From Pelagadaptatus sp034112445 (GTDB lineage Bacteria; Pseudomonadota; Gammaproteobacteria; Pseudomonadales; Cellvibrionaceae): 30,603 nt of DNA. The notes beneath the pieces are model-generated. The model had not been told where the DNA came from, made no database searches, and saw nothing but the letters and a program-made list of their open reading frames with translations. Of this stretch, positions 8,224 through 16,814 are shown piece after piece. How positions within the stretch are numbered: position 1 is the stretch's first letter; each line of letters opens with the position of its first letter. The position numbers and the translations under genes were made by a program. The stretch covers positions 1 to 30,603 of the forward strand of contig JAWUVI010000030.1 in assembly GCA_034112445.1 (NCBI GenBank), written 5' to 3'.

Positions 8224-9357
8224 TTAGCGTGCTTCCATCAACTCAACAAAGTGATCAAATAACGGAGCTGCATCATGCGGACCTGGGCTCGCCTCAGGGT
8301 GACCCTGAAAACTGAACGCTGGCTTATCTGTGCGATGAATCCCTTGTAATGAACCATCAAACAACGATGTGTGGGTCGCTCGCAGCGTATCAGGTAAAGT
8401 CTTTTCATCAACCGCAAAACCGTGATTTTGGCTGGTAATCATGACATTACCTGCAACCAAATCTTTAACTGGATGGTTGCCGCCATGATGGCCAAATTTC
8501 ATTTTCACAGTACTAGCGCCAGAAGCTAGCGCCAGCAATTGATGCCCAAGACAAATACCAAATATTGGGGTGTCGGTAGCTAAAATTTCTTTGATTGCTG
8601 CAATAGCATAATCACAGGGCTCTGGATCACCAGGGCCATTAGACAAGAACACACCATCAGGATTCATCGCTAGCACTTCAGCCGCCGGAGTTTTCGCAGG
8701 CACGACAGTTAAGTCACAACCACGATCAACCAACATTCTTAGAATATTTCGTTTAGCGCCAAAATCATAAGCAACAACTTTAAATTTTTTCTGCTCAGGT
8801 TTGGAATGACCCAAACCTAAAGTCCAACTGCCCTCATCCCAAACATAAGAACTCTTCGTTGTTACCTCTTTGGCTAAATCCATACCTTTTAAACCACCAA
8901 AGGCCTTGGCCTGCTCAAGAGCTTGTGCTTCGTCAACATCGCCCGCCATGATACAACCGCCTTGAGCACCTTTATCTCTCAAGATACGTGTTAATCGACG
9001 CGTGTCTATATCAGCAATACCTAAAATGTTTTTCTCGGCGAGATAATCATCCAACGATTGCTCGCAGCGAAAGTTACTCGCTAGTAACGGCAAATCCCTG
9101 ATAACCAAACCTTTCGCCCAGATTGTATCGCACTCAGCATCCTCACTATTAACACCGGTATTACCGATATGGGGATAAGTAAGTGTGACTATCTGCTGAG
9201 CATAAGATGGATCGGTAAGGATTTCTTGATAGCCAGTCATCGCGGTATTAAACACGACTTCTCCGACTGAGAGGCCATTAGCCCCGATGGCTGTTCCACG
9301 AAAGACACTTCCGTCTTCGAGAACCAAAATTGCAGCTCGATGGGCACCAGTATTCAA
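8224..9357 (-). CDS. carA: Carbamoyl-phosphate synthase small (glutaminase) subunit
   Basis: CarA hydrolyses glutamine and passes ammonia to CarB. The 377-residue protein has the small N-terminal domain with NTAMTGYQEILTDPSY, then a class I glutaminase domain. The catalytic triad is Cys269 (FGICLGHQ), His353 and Glu355 (GHPEASPGP), at the same numbers as in E. coli CarA. The start codon is TTG, supported by AGAGGA 7 bases upstream and by the lack of any better in-frame start. UUG initiation of carA is known from E. coli and P. aeruginosa. A sigma70-type promoter lies about 30-60 bases upstream. Confidence 0.97.
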   Translation of the reverse strand: MNTGAHRAAILVLEDGSVFRGTAIGANGLSVGEVVFNTAMTGYQEILTDPSYAQQIVTLTYPHIGNTGVNSEDAECDTIWAKGLVIRDLPLLASNFRCEQSLDDYLAEKNILGIADIDTRRLTRILRDKGAQGGCIMAGDVDEAQALEQAKAFGGLKGMDLAKEVTTKSSYVWDEGSWTLGLGHSKPEQKKFKVVAYDFGAKRNILRMLVDRGCDLTVVPAKTPAAEVLAMNPDGVFLSNGPGDPEPCDYAIAAIKEILATDTPIFGICLGHQLLALASGASTVKMKFGHHGGNHPVKDLVAGNVMITSQNHGFAVDEKTLPDTLRATHTSLFDGSLQGIHRTDKPAFSFQGHPEASPGPHDAAPLFDHFVELMEAR

Positions 9358-9387
9358 GTCAACATCCTCTAGGTATAAATATTAGTT

Positions 9388-9416
9388 TTTATAGACCGAG
9401 AGACATTCCCACGCAA
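9388..9416 (-). promoter_or_regulatory. sigma70-type promoter of carA-carB-greA
   Basis: On the minus strand TTGCGT and TATAAA are separated by exactly 17 bases. The predicted start is near 9381, giving a leader of about 24 nt before the carA TTG. Two 7-bp motifs, discussed separately, overlap the -35 box and the spacer. Confidence 0.6.
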
Positions 9417-9495
9417 CTTACAGGCATAGAAAAATACACTGCACTAGAATTGCATGCTACTTAATATATAGGTGGAATGTCCGATCTCAAGTTGC
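9403..9495. repeat. Two pairs of 7-bp inverted words around the carA promoter
   Basis: ACATTCC (9403-9409) is the reverse complement of GGAATGT (9474-9480). GCAACTT (9413-9419) is the reverse complement of AAGTTGC (9489-9495). The order of the pairs is interleaved rather than nested. The promoter-proximal copies overlap the spacer and -35 box. The 257-base carA-dapB gap holds these, the carA promoter and the dapB terminator, but no gene. Confidence 0.6.
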
Positions 9496-9531
9496 AAAAA
9501 AGCGAGACGCACACTTGGTTGCGCCCCGCTT
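9496..9531 (-). terminator. Intrinsic terminator after dapB
   Basis: On the minus strand a 12-bp stem with two G-T pairs (AAGCGGGGCGCA / TGCGTCTCGCTT, 8-base loop) runs into TTTTTT. It lies about 85 bases past the dapB stop and closes the grpE-dnaK-dnaJ-dapB unit before the carA promoter. Confidence 0.85.
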
Positions 9532-9614
9532 CTGAATAAGATCAATCTGAGGGGGAATTCTACGCGAGTTAGGGGTAGATTGTCCAACAAATATACAGCT
9601 TCTCGAACTAAAAA

Positions 9615-10415
9615 CTACAGCCCCAACACATCCTGCATACTGTACAAGCCAGCAGGCTTTTCGGATATCCACGTCGCAGCACGAACCGCACCGCGAGCAA
9701 AAGACATACGACTCGAAGCCTTATGAGATATTTCCACTCGCTCACCATCAGCGAGAAACATAACCGTGTGATCACCAACAACATCACCACCGCGAACCGT
9801 CGCAAAACCAATGGTCTCGCTTTTACGCGCACCAGTTTGACCTTCACGACCGTAAACAGCCACTTCTCGAAGGTTACGATTAACACCCTCAGCAACCGCC
9901 TCACCCATAGCTAAAGCCGTACCCGATGGCGCATCTACCTTATGCCTATGATGAGCCTCATAGATTTCAATATCGTAATCATCACCTAAAATTTCTGCGG
10001 CTTGCTTCAACAGCTTCAAGGTTACATTAACGCCAGTACTGAAATTAGCCGCCTTACACAGCCCAATATGCTGCTGATTAGACAACAACTGAATTTCTTC
10101 TTCAGGAGTGAAACCGGTCGTCCCAATAATGATTTTTTTACCTGCTGCTGCACAGGCCGTCGCATTGGCAAGCGTTGCAACCGGAACCGTAAAATCAATC
10201 AGCACATCAAACTGCCCAATAATATCGTTAATGTTGCCAGAAATAATAACGCCATTTTTGCCTAAGCCAGCCAATTCACCCGCGTCCGCACCAATCAGCG
10301 AGCTAGCAGGGTGTTCCAGCGCTGCCGTTAGTTCAGCACCCTCAGAATTAGCCAAGGTTTCAATCAGCATCTTGCCCATTCTGCCGGCGGCACCGGTTAC
10401 TGCTATTTTAACCAT
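9615..10415 (-). CDS. dapB: 4-hydroxy-tetrahydrodipicolinate reductase
   Basis: DapB makes tetrahydrodipicolinate for lysine and meso-diaminopimelate synthesis with NAD(P)H. The 266-residue protein has the Rossmann motif VTGAAGRMG at 6-14, the FSTGVN segment at 125-130, and the catalytic-site block EAHHRHKVDAPSGTA at 153-167 with the His pair and Lys159. Length matches E. coli DapB. It lies 43 bases downstream of dnaJ with no terminator between, so heat-shock transcription may read into it. The order dnaJ-dapB-carA is the usual Pseudomonas-type synteny. Confidence 0.97.
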   Translation of the reverse strand: MVKIAVTGAAGRMGKMLIETLANSEGAELTAALEHPASSLIGADAGELAGLGKNGVIISGNINDIIGQFDVLIDFTVPVATLANATACAAAGKKIIIGTTGFTPEEEIQLLSNQQHIGLCKAANFSTGVNVTLKLLKQAAEILGDDYDIEIYEAHHRHKVDAPSGTALAMGEAVAEGVNRNLREVAVYGREGQTGARKSETIGFATVRGGDVVGDHTVMFLADGERVEISHKASSRMSFARGAVRAATWISEKPAGLYSMQDVLGL

Positions 10416-10458
10416 TATTCTGCTCTCTCCAGTCAGAGACCGACCTATAGATTTTTAA

Positions 10459-11589
10459 TTATATTTTCATATCACCAAAGAAATTTTTCATACCCTCAAA
10501 CCAGCTACTTTGCTTCGGAGAATTTTTATTGTCCGCCATGCTGGCTCTCAGATCCTTCAATAGTTCTTTTTGCTTATGATTCAAGTTAACAGGCGTTTCC
10601 ACCAAAATTCTGCACATTAAATCACCGACACTGCCACCACGAACTGGCGCAACACCCTTGCCACGCAAGCGGAATAATTTTCCTGTTTGCGTCTCTGCTG
10701 GGATCTTTAACTTAACTCGACCATCTAAAGTTGGCACATCAAGCTCGCCGCCCAAAGCCGCATCCACAAAGCTCACCGGAACCTCACAGTACAAATTCTT
10801 ACCGTCACGCTGGAAAATAGCATGATCTTGCACAGACACCTGCACATATAGGTCACCAGAAGGCCCCCCATCAGCTCCAGCTTCACCTTCACCAGACAAG
10901 CGAATTCGATCACCAGTATCAACACCAGGAGGCACTTTCACGGATAAAGTTTTAGTTTCCTCCATACGCCCTTGGCCATGACAATCCCCACAAGGATCAG
11001 AGATAACCGAACCCTTACCACGACAATTAGGACACGTTTGCTGCACAGAGAAAAAGCCCTGCTGCATTCTCACCTGACCAACACCACCGCAAGTGGTGCA
11101 ACTGACTGGCTTAGTGCCTGCTTTAGCACCAGAGCCATCGCATGTATTACAGCCCACCAAAGTCGGAACTTTGATTTTGACCGAAGTACCTTTAACAGCA
11201 TCTTCTAAATTTAAATCTAACGTATAACGTAAGTCAGAACCGCGAGCTGGACCGGCCCTGCCGCCGCGGCCGCCTCCACCGCCAAAAATGTCACCGAATA
11301 CATCACCGAATACATCACTGAAGTTGCCAAATCCTTGGCCTCCACCCATACCACCAGACTGAGAATCCACACCAGCATGGCCATACTGATCATAAGCCGC
11401 GCGCTTTTGCTTATCAGATAACACTTCGTAAGCTTCACTCGCTTCTTTAAACTTTTCTTCAGAATCTTTATCGTCTGGATTCCTATCGGGGTGAAACTTC
11501 ATCGCAACACGTCGATAAGCCTTTTTCAGGTCTTTATCTTCAACACCTTTATCAACCCCGAGAATTTCATAATAATCACGTTTAGACAT
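10459..11589 (-). CDS. dnaJ: Hsp40 co-chaperone DnaJ
   Basis: DnaJ delivers unfolded substrates to DnaK and stimulates its ATPase. The 376-residue protein is a full type I member. It has a J domain (1-70) with the HPD motif in KFHPDRNPDD, a Gly/Phe-rich linker (about 76-120), and four zinc-binding repeats (CNTCDGSG, CTTCGGVG, CPNCRGKG, CGDCHGQG). C-terminal substrate-binding domains complete it. The ribosome binding site before the ATG is weak. Two hairpins lie in the gap from dnaK. Confidence 0.98.
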   Translation of the reverse strand: MSKRDYYEILGVDKGVEDKDLKKAYRRVAMKFHPDRNPDDKDSEEKFKEASEAYEVLSDKQKRAAYDQYGHAGVDSQSGGMGGGQGFGNFSDVFGDVFGDIFGGGGGRGGRAGPARGSDLRYTLDLNLEDAVKGTSVKIKVPTLVGCNTCDGSGAKAGTKPVSCTTCGGVGQVRMQQGFFSVQQTCPNCRGKGSVISDPCGDCHGQGRMEETKTLSVKVPPGVDTGDRIRLSGEGEAGADGGPSGDLYVQVSVQDHAIFQRDGKNLYCEVPVSFVDAALGGELDVPTLDGRVKLKIPAETQTGKLFRLRGKGVAPVRGGSVGDLMCRILVETPVNLNHKQKELLKDLRASMADNKNSPKQSSWFEGMKNFFGDMKI

Positions 11590-11647
11590 AATAATCAGTT
11601 TTTCGCTTATAAATTTTACAGATAAAAATGTGTACTTCTGAAACAGG

Positions 11648-11712
11648 TAACGCGGATAAAAATATCCGCGTTAACTTAAGTACATTACACCAGCAAAGCG
11701 CATCAACGCTTT
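11648..11712 (-). other. Two stem-loops in the dnaK-dnaJ gap
   Basis: A perfect 11-bp stem (TAACGCGGATA / TATCCGCGTTA, loop of four) occupies 11648-11673. A smaller 6-bp hairpin (AAAGCG / CGCTTT) occupies 11695-11712. Neither is followed by a T-run on the minus strand. They are more likely RNA processing, stability or partial attenuation elements than terminators, setting the DnaK:DnaJ ratio. That role is inference. Confidence 0.6.
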
Positions 11713-11736
11713 ACTAGGGAACCTAAAGGTAAAAGA

Positions 11737-13659
11737 TTATTTAGCTTCTTCATCTTTTACTTCTTCAAATTCAGCATCAACAACACCTTCTTCTTCTGGT
11801 GCAGCCTCAGCCTGCTCAGCTCCAGCATCAGCTTGTGCGGCCTGCTCTGCGTACATTTTTTGCGCCAGTGGACCAGAAGCTTCAGTCAGCTTAGTAGTAG
11901 CGGCTTCCATTTTCCCTTTGTCATCACCTTGAACCGCTTCAGCCGCTTCAGTTAAAGCCGCTTCGATTGCAGACTTTTCATCAGCAGTCGCTTTATCGCC
12001 AGCTTCTTCTAAAGTTTTCTTAGTAGCGCCAATCAGGCCATCAAGGGTGTTACGCGCAGCAACCAACTCTTCAAACTGCTTGTCAGTTTCAGCATTGACC
12101 TCAGCATCACGAACCATCGCCTCGATCTCATCATCACTCAAACCAGAAGACGCTTTAATGACAATAGACTGCTCTTTACCGGTAGCCTTATCCTTCGCAC
12201 TAACGTTCAAGATACCATTAGCATCGATATCAAACGTTACTTCAACTTGTGGCATGCCACGTGGAGCAGGAGGAATGTCCGATAAATCAAAACGACCCAA
12301 TGATTTGTTCTGAGTCGCTTGCTTACGCTCACCCTGAACAACATGGATAGTTACAGCTGACTGATTGTCTTCCGCCGTACTGAATATTTGAGACTTTTTA
12401 GTTGGGATAGTCGTATTTTTTTCGATTAATGCTGTAGCAACACCACCCATGGTTTCAATACCAAGTGTCAAAGGTGAAACATCCAACAACAATACGTCTT
12501 TCACGTCGCCAGCTAAAACTGCACCCTGAATCGCTGCACCCATAGCAACCGCTTCATCAGGATTGACATCTTTACGTGGCTCTTTACCAAAGAACTCAGC
12601 AACTTTTTGTTGAACCATTGGCATACGAGTCTGACCGCCAACCAAAATCACATCATCAATATCGCCTACAGATAAATCCGCATCTTCAATAGCCAGCTTA
12701 AGAGGTACCAAACAACGCTTAACCAACTCTTCAACCAAAGACTCTAATTTGGCACGAGTTAACTTAACCACCAAATGCTTAGGACCTGTTGCGTCAGCAG
12801 TAATGTAAGGCAAGTTGACTTCGGTTTGTTGAGCTGAAGACAGTTCAATTTTAGCTTTTTCAGCCGCTTCTTTTAAACGCTGAAGAGCTAACGGATCATT
12901 ATGAAGGTCGATACCAGTATCGCTTTTAAATTCTGCCGCCAAATATTCAATTAGGCGCATATCAAAATCTTCACCACCCAGGAACGTATCACCGTTGGTT
13001 GATAACACTTCAAATTGATGCTCGCCATCGACGTCAGCAATTTCAATAATAGAGATATCAAAGGTACCACCACCCAAATCGAATACTGCAACCGTGTGAT
13101 CACCTTTAGCTTTATCCATACCATAGGCTAATGCCGCCGCGGTTGGCTCATTGATAATACGCTTAACTTCTAGACCAGCAATCTTGCCAGCATCTTTAGT
13201 TGCTTGGCGCTGCGAATCATTAAAGTAAGCCGGCACAGTAATAACGGCCTCGGTAACAGCCTCACCCAAATAATCTTCAGCTGTTTTTTTCATTTTCTTC
13301 AAAACTTCAGCAGATATTTGCGGTGGAGCTTTGCTCTCTCCCTTAACCTCTACCCATGCATCACCATTATCGGCGGCAACAATTTTATACGGAACCATTG
13401 AAATATCTTTCTGCACAACATCATCTGTAAATTTACGACCGATAAGACGCTTAACAGCATACAAAGTATTAGTTGGATTAGTAACCGACTGACGCTTAGC
13501 ACTTTGACCTACTAAAATCTCATCGCCATCGGCAAAAGCCACAATGGAAGGGGTTGTACGATCCCCTTCTGCATTTTCAATAACTTTAGCCTTGCCACCT
13601 TCTAAAACAGCTACGCACGAGTTAGTTGTACCCAAATCAATTCCGATTATTCTACCCAT
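11737..13659 (-). CDS. dnaK: Hsp70 chaperone DnaK
   Basis: DnaK is the ATP-driven chaperone that binds exposed hydrophobic segments. The 640-residue protein begins with IIGIDLGTTNSCVAV, the phosphate-1 motif. NEPTAAALAYG (near 170) and VFDLGGGTFDISI (near 193) complete the nucleotide-binding domain. The conserved linker LLLDVSPLTLGIETMGG leads into the substrate-binding domain, and the C-terminus is the acidic tail EEEGVVDAEFEEVKDEE. GGAGAAGAG is a good ribosome binding site. It lies between grpE and dnaJ on the same strand. Confidence 0.99.
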   Translation of the reverse strand: MGRIIGIDLGTTNSCVAVLEGGKAKVIENAEGDRTTPSIVAFADGDEILVGQSAKRQSVTNPTNTLYAVKRLIGRKFTDDVVQKDISMVPYKIVAADNGDAWVEVKGESKAPPQISAEVLKKMKKTAEDYLGEAVTEAVITVPAYFNDSQRQATKDAGKIAGLEVKRIINEPTAAALAYGMDKAKGDHTVAVFDLGGGTFDISIIEIADVDGEHQFEVLSTNGDTFLGGEDFDMRLIEYLAAEFKSDTGIDLHNDPLALQRLKEAAEKAKIELSSAQQTEVNLPYITADATGPKHLVVKLTRAKLESLVEELVKRCLVPLKLAIEDADLSVGDIDDVILVGGQTRMPMVQQKVAEFFGKEPRKDVNPDEAVAMGAAIQGAVLAGDVKDVLLLDVSPLTLGIETMGGVATALIEKNTTIPTKKSQIFSTAEDNQSAVTIHVVQGERKQATQNKSLGRFDLSDIPPAPRGMPQVEVTFDIDANGILNVSAKDKATGKEQSIVIKASSGLSDDEIEAMVRDAEVNAETDKQFEELVAARNTLDGLIGATKKTLEEAGDKATADEKSAIEAALTEAAEAVQGDDKGKMEAATTKLTEASGPLAQKMYAEQAAQADAGAEQAEAAPEEEGVVDAEFEEVKDEEAK

Positions 13660-13720
13660 TGCTCTTCTCCAAAATTTTACTGTTACTTAGTATTTAATTT
13701 GTTAATTAAGATGATATCTA

Positions 13721-13747
13721 TGTTGGTGCTATTGGTTACTTTTCAAC
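13721..13747 (-). promoter_or_regulatory. Possible second heat-shock promoter before dnaK
   Basis: On the minus strand GTTGAAA is followed after 14 bases by CCAACAT, a partial match to the sigma32 consensus (CTTGAAA ... CCCATnT). It lies in the 127-base grpE-dnaK gap. The -10 part is weak, so this is tentative. Confidence 0.25.
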
Positions 13748-13786
13748 CCCTTTGCTGAAGTTTTATTGCAACCAATTTACTTTCAT

Positions 13787-14341
13787 TTACTCAGGTGTTT
13801 TAGAAACAACCACCATCGCCGGACGAATTAATCGACCATGTAATGTATACCCTTTCTGAAACACGTTAATAACAGAGTTAGGCTCAACATCAGGACTAGG
13901 AACCATTGTCATCGCTTGATGCAGCTGTGGATCAAACGGCTCTCCCTCAGGATTAACGGCCACAACACTGTTACGAGTCAAAGTATCCTGAAAAGACTTA
14001 AGGGTTAATTCAATACCCTCTAATACAGGTTTAAACTGCTCATCATTTGCATCTATGGTATCAATTGCACGTTCTAGGTTATCAATAACTGGCAACAAAT
14101 CAGTCACTAGCTTTTCTTGACCAAACTTATGGGCCTTCTCAACATCCTGGTCCGCACGGCGGCGTGCATTTTGCGCGTCTGCGAGAGCTCTTAACGATTG
14201 CTCTTGAGCTTCAACGAGCTTCAGATTTAAACCCGCTATCTCTTCCTGTATTGCATCAACAGTTTGAGCCTCTGCAGCTTCAGGCTCTTGAATATCGTCA
14301 ATAGGTTCTACTTCGGGTGAGGTTTGCTTATCGTCCGACAC
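13787..14341 (-). CDS. grpE: Nucleotide exchange factor GrpE
   Basis: GrpE releases ADP from DnaK. The likely product is 184 residues starting at a GTG, because GGAG lies 6 bases before it and the sequence then reads VSDDKQTSPEVEP. A longer reading frame begins 14 codons earlier but has no ribosome binding site. An acidic N-terminal tail precedes a long coiled coil (about 30-95, with DAQNARRRADQDVEKAHKF). The conserved C-terminal beta domain follows, with FDPQLHQAMTMVP and VFQKGYTLHGRLIRPAMVVVS. It is the first gene of the heat-shock unit. Confidence 0.96.
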   Translation of the reverse strand: MSDDKQTSPEVEPIDDIQEPEAAEAQTVDAIQEEIAGLNLKLVEAQEQSLRALADAQNARRRADQDVEKAHKFGQEKLVTDLLPVIDNLERAIDTIDANDEQFKPVLEGIELTLKSFQDTLTRNSVVAVNPEGEPFDPQLHQAMTMVPSPDVEPNSVINVFQKGYTLHGRLIRPAMVVVSKTPE

Positions 14342-14428
14342 GTGAATCTCCGTAATACTTTTTCTAATTAATAATAAAGCCACTCAGATAACGCACTGCG
14401 AACTGAATAGCATCAACAAGTAACACAA

Positions 14429-14456
14429 TAATGGGGACAGCAAAGAGACTTTCAAG
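14429..14456 (-). promoter_or_regulatory. sigma32-type heat-shock promoter of grpE-dnaK-dnaJ
   Basis: On the minus strand CTTGAAA is followed after 13 bases by CCCCATTA, a near-perfect sigma32 promoter. The -10 element lies about 88 bases before the grpE GTG. It sits in the 231-base divergent gap between grpE and recN. Confidence 0.85.
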
Positions 14457-14525
14457 AGCACAAAAACAACAATATTGTTATTTTTTTATAAAAAAGTGAT
14501 CGAAAACTTGGCCAGGATCCAAATT

Positions 14526-14561
14526 TACTGTATATATAAACACCTGTATATTAAACCACTA
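14526..14561 (+). promoter_or_regulatory. Two overlapping LexA (SOS) boxes before recN
   Basis: TACTGTATATATAAACACCT (14526-14545) matches the LexA consensus palindrome at 16 of 20 positions. A second box at 14542-14561, with CTGTATAT and a weaker right half, matches at 13 of 20. They end about 11 bases before the recN ATG. Tandem LexA boxes at recN are known in E. coli. Confidence 0.8.
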
Positions 14562-14572
14562 TAGGTCAGCCA

Positions 14573-16264
14573 ATGCTTACCCACCTCAGCGTACATAACT
14601 TTACCCTAGTCGATAAATTAGAACTCGAAATAGACGCAGGCATGACTGCAATCACCGGCGAAACAGGAGCAGGTAAATCTATTTTATTGGGCGCCCTTGG
14701 ACTCACTCTCGGTGATCGAGCCGACGCTGACAAAGTTAGAAACGGTAAAGAGCGCGCCGACATTTGCGCTACCTTCGATCTATCAACAATCACTAGCGCC
14801 AAAGAATGGCTGATAAAGCAAGAGCTTAGCAACGACAGTGAGTGCTTACTTAGAAGGGTTGTAACACGTGATGGCCGCTCAAGGGGGTACATCAATGGTA
14901 AACCCGTTCCAATAGCTCAACTGAAAGAACTGGGTGAAATGCTCATCGACATACACAGCCAACACGCCCACCAGTCGTTACTCAAAAAGACCAACCACCT
15001 GCATCTGCTCGATAACTTTGCCAACGATCCACACTTGCTTGACCAATGTCGCAAAAACTACAAACTCTGGCAAAAACAACTTAACCAGTTCACCACACTA
15101 AAAAATAATGCCGCAGAAGCTGGTGCTCGCCTCCAACTATTACGCTATCAAGTTCAAGAACTAGATGAACTAGCCATAGAGTTGGGCGAGCTAGAAAAAC
15201 TTGAACATGAGCAGCGCATATTGAGCAGCGCCGAAATCACTTTACAGGCAAGCCAACAAGCATCCAATTTATGCGATGACGACGATCATGGTTTATTGCA
15301 AAAATTAAGTTCTGTAATTCAGCTCATGGGCAACATCCAGAACAAGCCAGAATCACTGACAAATGCCCACGAATTATTTATCAACGCCCAAATAGAAATC
15401 CAAGAAGCTCAACACGAATTGCGCCACTACGTAGATACTTTTGAGCTAGACCACGATCGCCTACCAATCATTGAGAGTCGATTATCCAGCATTTATGAAA
15501 TCGCTCGTAAGCATAAAATCTCTGCAGAAGAACTACTTAACTTCCACACTCAACTTAGCGAAGAGTTATCGTTATTAGATTTGAGTGAAGATCAACTATT
15601 AGAATTAGAACAAGCCGCGCAAGCCGCTTTTCTGGACTTTTTTAGCTCCGCCGAACAACTATCCAAACAACGTCAAGACACAGCCAAAATACTTCAAAAG
15701 ACAATAAACTCAGAACTTCATAATTTGTCGATGAAAAATGCACACATAGAAATATCCCACACAGCCTTTGATCAGAATCAAGCCGAAAAAGCTTCTTCTA
15801 ATGGCATTGATGATATTGAAATATTAATCAGCACCAACCCTGGACAAGCACCCAAAAGCCTCATAAAAGTCGCCTCGGGGGGAGAGCTTTCAAGGGTTAG
15901 CTTGGCGATACAAGTTGTTACAGCCCAAAGCTCGTCAATACCCACATTGGTATTTGATGAAGTAGATGTTGGCATTGGCGGCGCGACCGCCGACATTGTC
16001 GGCCAACTCTTACGCAAGCTAGGCAATCAAGGACAGGTAATTTGCGTTACCCACTTACCGCAAGTAGCCAGCAAAGCTCACGAGCACCTGGAAGTCCATA
16101 AAGACGTTGACTCATCAAGCGCGCAGTCGACCTTATCAAAATTAAATAAGAATGAACGAATTCAAGAAGTTGCCAGAATGATGGGAGGGGTCAATTTAAC
16201 GCAACAAACAATAAGTCTTGCTGAAGAAATGATCAATTCCGGCTCAATGCTTAAGGCAGGTTAA
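14573..16264 (+). CDS. recN: DNA repair ATPase RecN
   Basis: RecN is an SMC-like ATPase that acts early in double-strand-break repair and is strongly SOS-induced. The 563-residue protein has Walker A GETGAGKS at 29-36 and long coiled-coil arms (about 150-220 and 330-400). Near the C-terminus lie the ABC signature KVASGGELSRV and the Walker B TLVFDEVDVGIGG. Length is normal. AGGT lies 6 bases before the ATG. It is divergent from grpE and converges on fur, sharing a palindrome at the 3' ends. Confidence 0.97.
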   Translation: MLTHLSVHNFTLVDKLELEIDAGMTAITGETGAGKSILLGALGLTLGDRADADKVRNGKERADICATFDLSTITSAKEWLIKQELSNDSECLLRRVVTRDGRSRGYINGKPVPIAQLKELGEMLIDIHSQHAHQSLLKKTNHLHLLDNFANDPHLLDQCRKNYKLWQKQLNQFTTLKNNAAEAGARLQLLRYQVQELDELAIELGELEKLEHEQRILSSAEITLQASQQASNLCDDDDHGLLQKLSSVIQLMGNIQNKPESLTNAHELFINAQIEIQEAQHELRHYVDTFELDHDRLPIIESRLSSIYEIARKHKISAEELLNFHTQLSEELSLLDLSEDQLLELEQAAQAAFLDFFSSAEQLSKQRQDTAKILQKTINSELHNLSMKNAHIEISHTAFDQNQAEKASSNGIDDIEILISTNPGQAPKSLIKVASGGELSRVSLAIQVVTAQSSSIPTLVFDEVDVGIGGATADIVGQLLRKLGNQGQVICVTHLPQVASKAHEHLEVHKDVDSSSAQSTLSKLNKNERIQEVARMMGGVNLTQQTISLAEEMINSGSMLKAG

Positions 16265-16274
16265 CCTGCCTTAA
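16251..16274. terminator. Perfect 24-bp palindrome between recN and fur
   Basis: TTAAGGCAGG (16251-16260) and its reverse complement CCTGCCTTAA (16265-16274) flank TTAA, and the whole element is symmetric. It includes the recN stop codon and ends 4 bases from the fur stop. It probably serves as a bidirectional terminator, though neither side has a long T-run. Confidence 0.6.
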
Positions 16275-16277
16275 AAC

Positions 16278-16694
16278 TTACTCTTTCAGAGGCTTACGTT
16301 TCACATACAAGACTAGACTGTGATCGGTTAACTCGTATCCAGCTTCATCCGCTATAGTGCGTTGTAAACGTTCAATTTCATCATTGTGAAACTCAATTAC
16401 AGCGCCGGTATCAACACACACCATATGATCATGGTGATCGCCACGCTCTAATTCAAAAACCGAATGGCCGCCATCAAAATTATGTCTAACGACTAAACCG
16501 GCCGATTCGAACTGAGTTAACACCCGATAAACTGTTGCTAAACCTACATCTTCACCAGCTTCCAACAATTGCTTATAAACGTCTTCAGCACTTAGATGCC
16601 GTAATTGATTATTTTCAAGCATCTGTAAAATTTTAACGCGAGGAAGAGTAACCTTTAACCCAACTTTTCGTAATTCTTGGTTTTCAGAAGACAT
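16278..16694 (-). CDS. fur: Ferric uptake regulator
   Basis: Fur represses iron-uptake genes when loaded with Fe2+. The 138-residue protein has the winged helix with AEDVYKQLLEAGEDVGLATVYRVL (about 36-59). The metal-site block is GDHHDHMVC at 85-93 and the dimerisation domain follows. Where E. coli Fur has CxxC, this protein has CVDT, so the second Cys is Thr96. Pseudomonas Fur likewise lacks that Cys, so the change is probably normal for the lineage. fur next to divergent bamE is conserved across gammaproteobacteria. Confidence 0.97.
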   Translation of the reverse strand: MSSENQELRKVGLKVTLPRVKILQMLENNQLRHLSAEDVYKQLLEAGEDVGLATVYRVLTQFESAGLVVRHNFDGGHSVFELERGDHHDHMVCVDTGAVIEFHNDEIERLQRTIADEAGYELTDHSLVLYVKRKPLKE

Positions 16695-16725
16695 AATCCA
16701 CCTCTTTATCAGAGAATTTACTCTG

Positions 16726-16744
16726 TTTTATAAAAATCATTCGC
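16726..16744. promoter_or_regulatory. Weak Fur-box-like sequence before fur
   Basis: On the minus strand GCGAATGATTTTTATAA matches 12 of the 19 positions of the Fur consensus palindrome (GATAATGATwATCATTATC). It lies 32 bases before the fur start, in the fur-bamE divergent gap, where autoregulation is plausible. The match is modest. Confidence 0.3.
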
Positions 16745-16814
16745 AATACTCTTCTCACCACGAATAAAGATCAGGTATTATCCCCGTTCACCTTACCTTG
16801 TGGAACCCCTTGTA

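Noticed and set aside
16278..16694. Damaged metal site in Fur (missing second Cys of CxxC)
   Set aside because: Pseudomonas-type Fur proteins also lack this Cys and function, so it is a lineage trait and not a defect.
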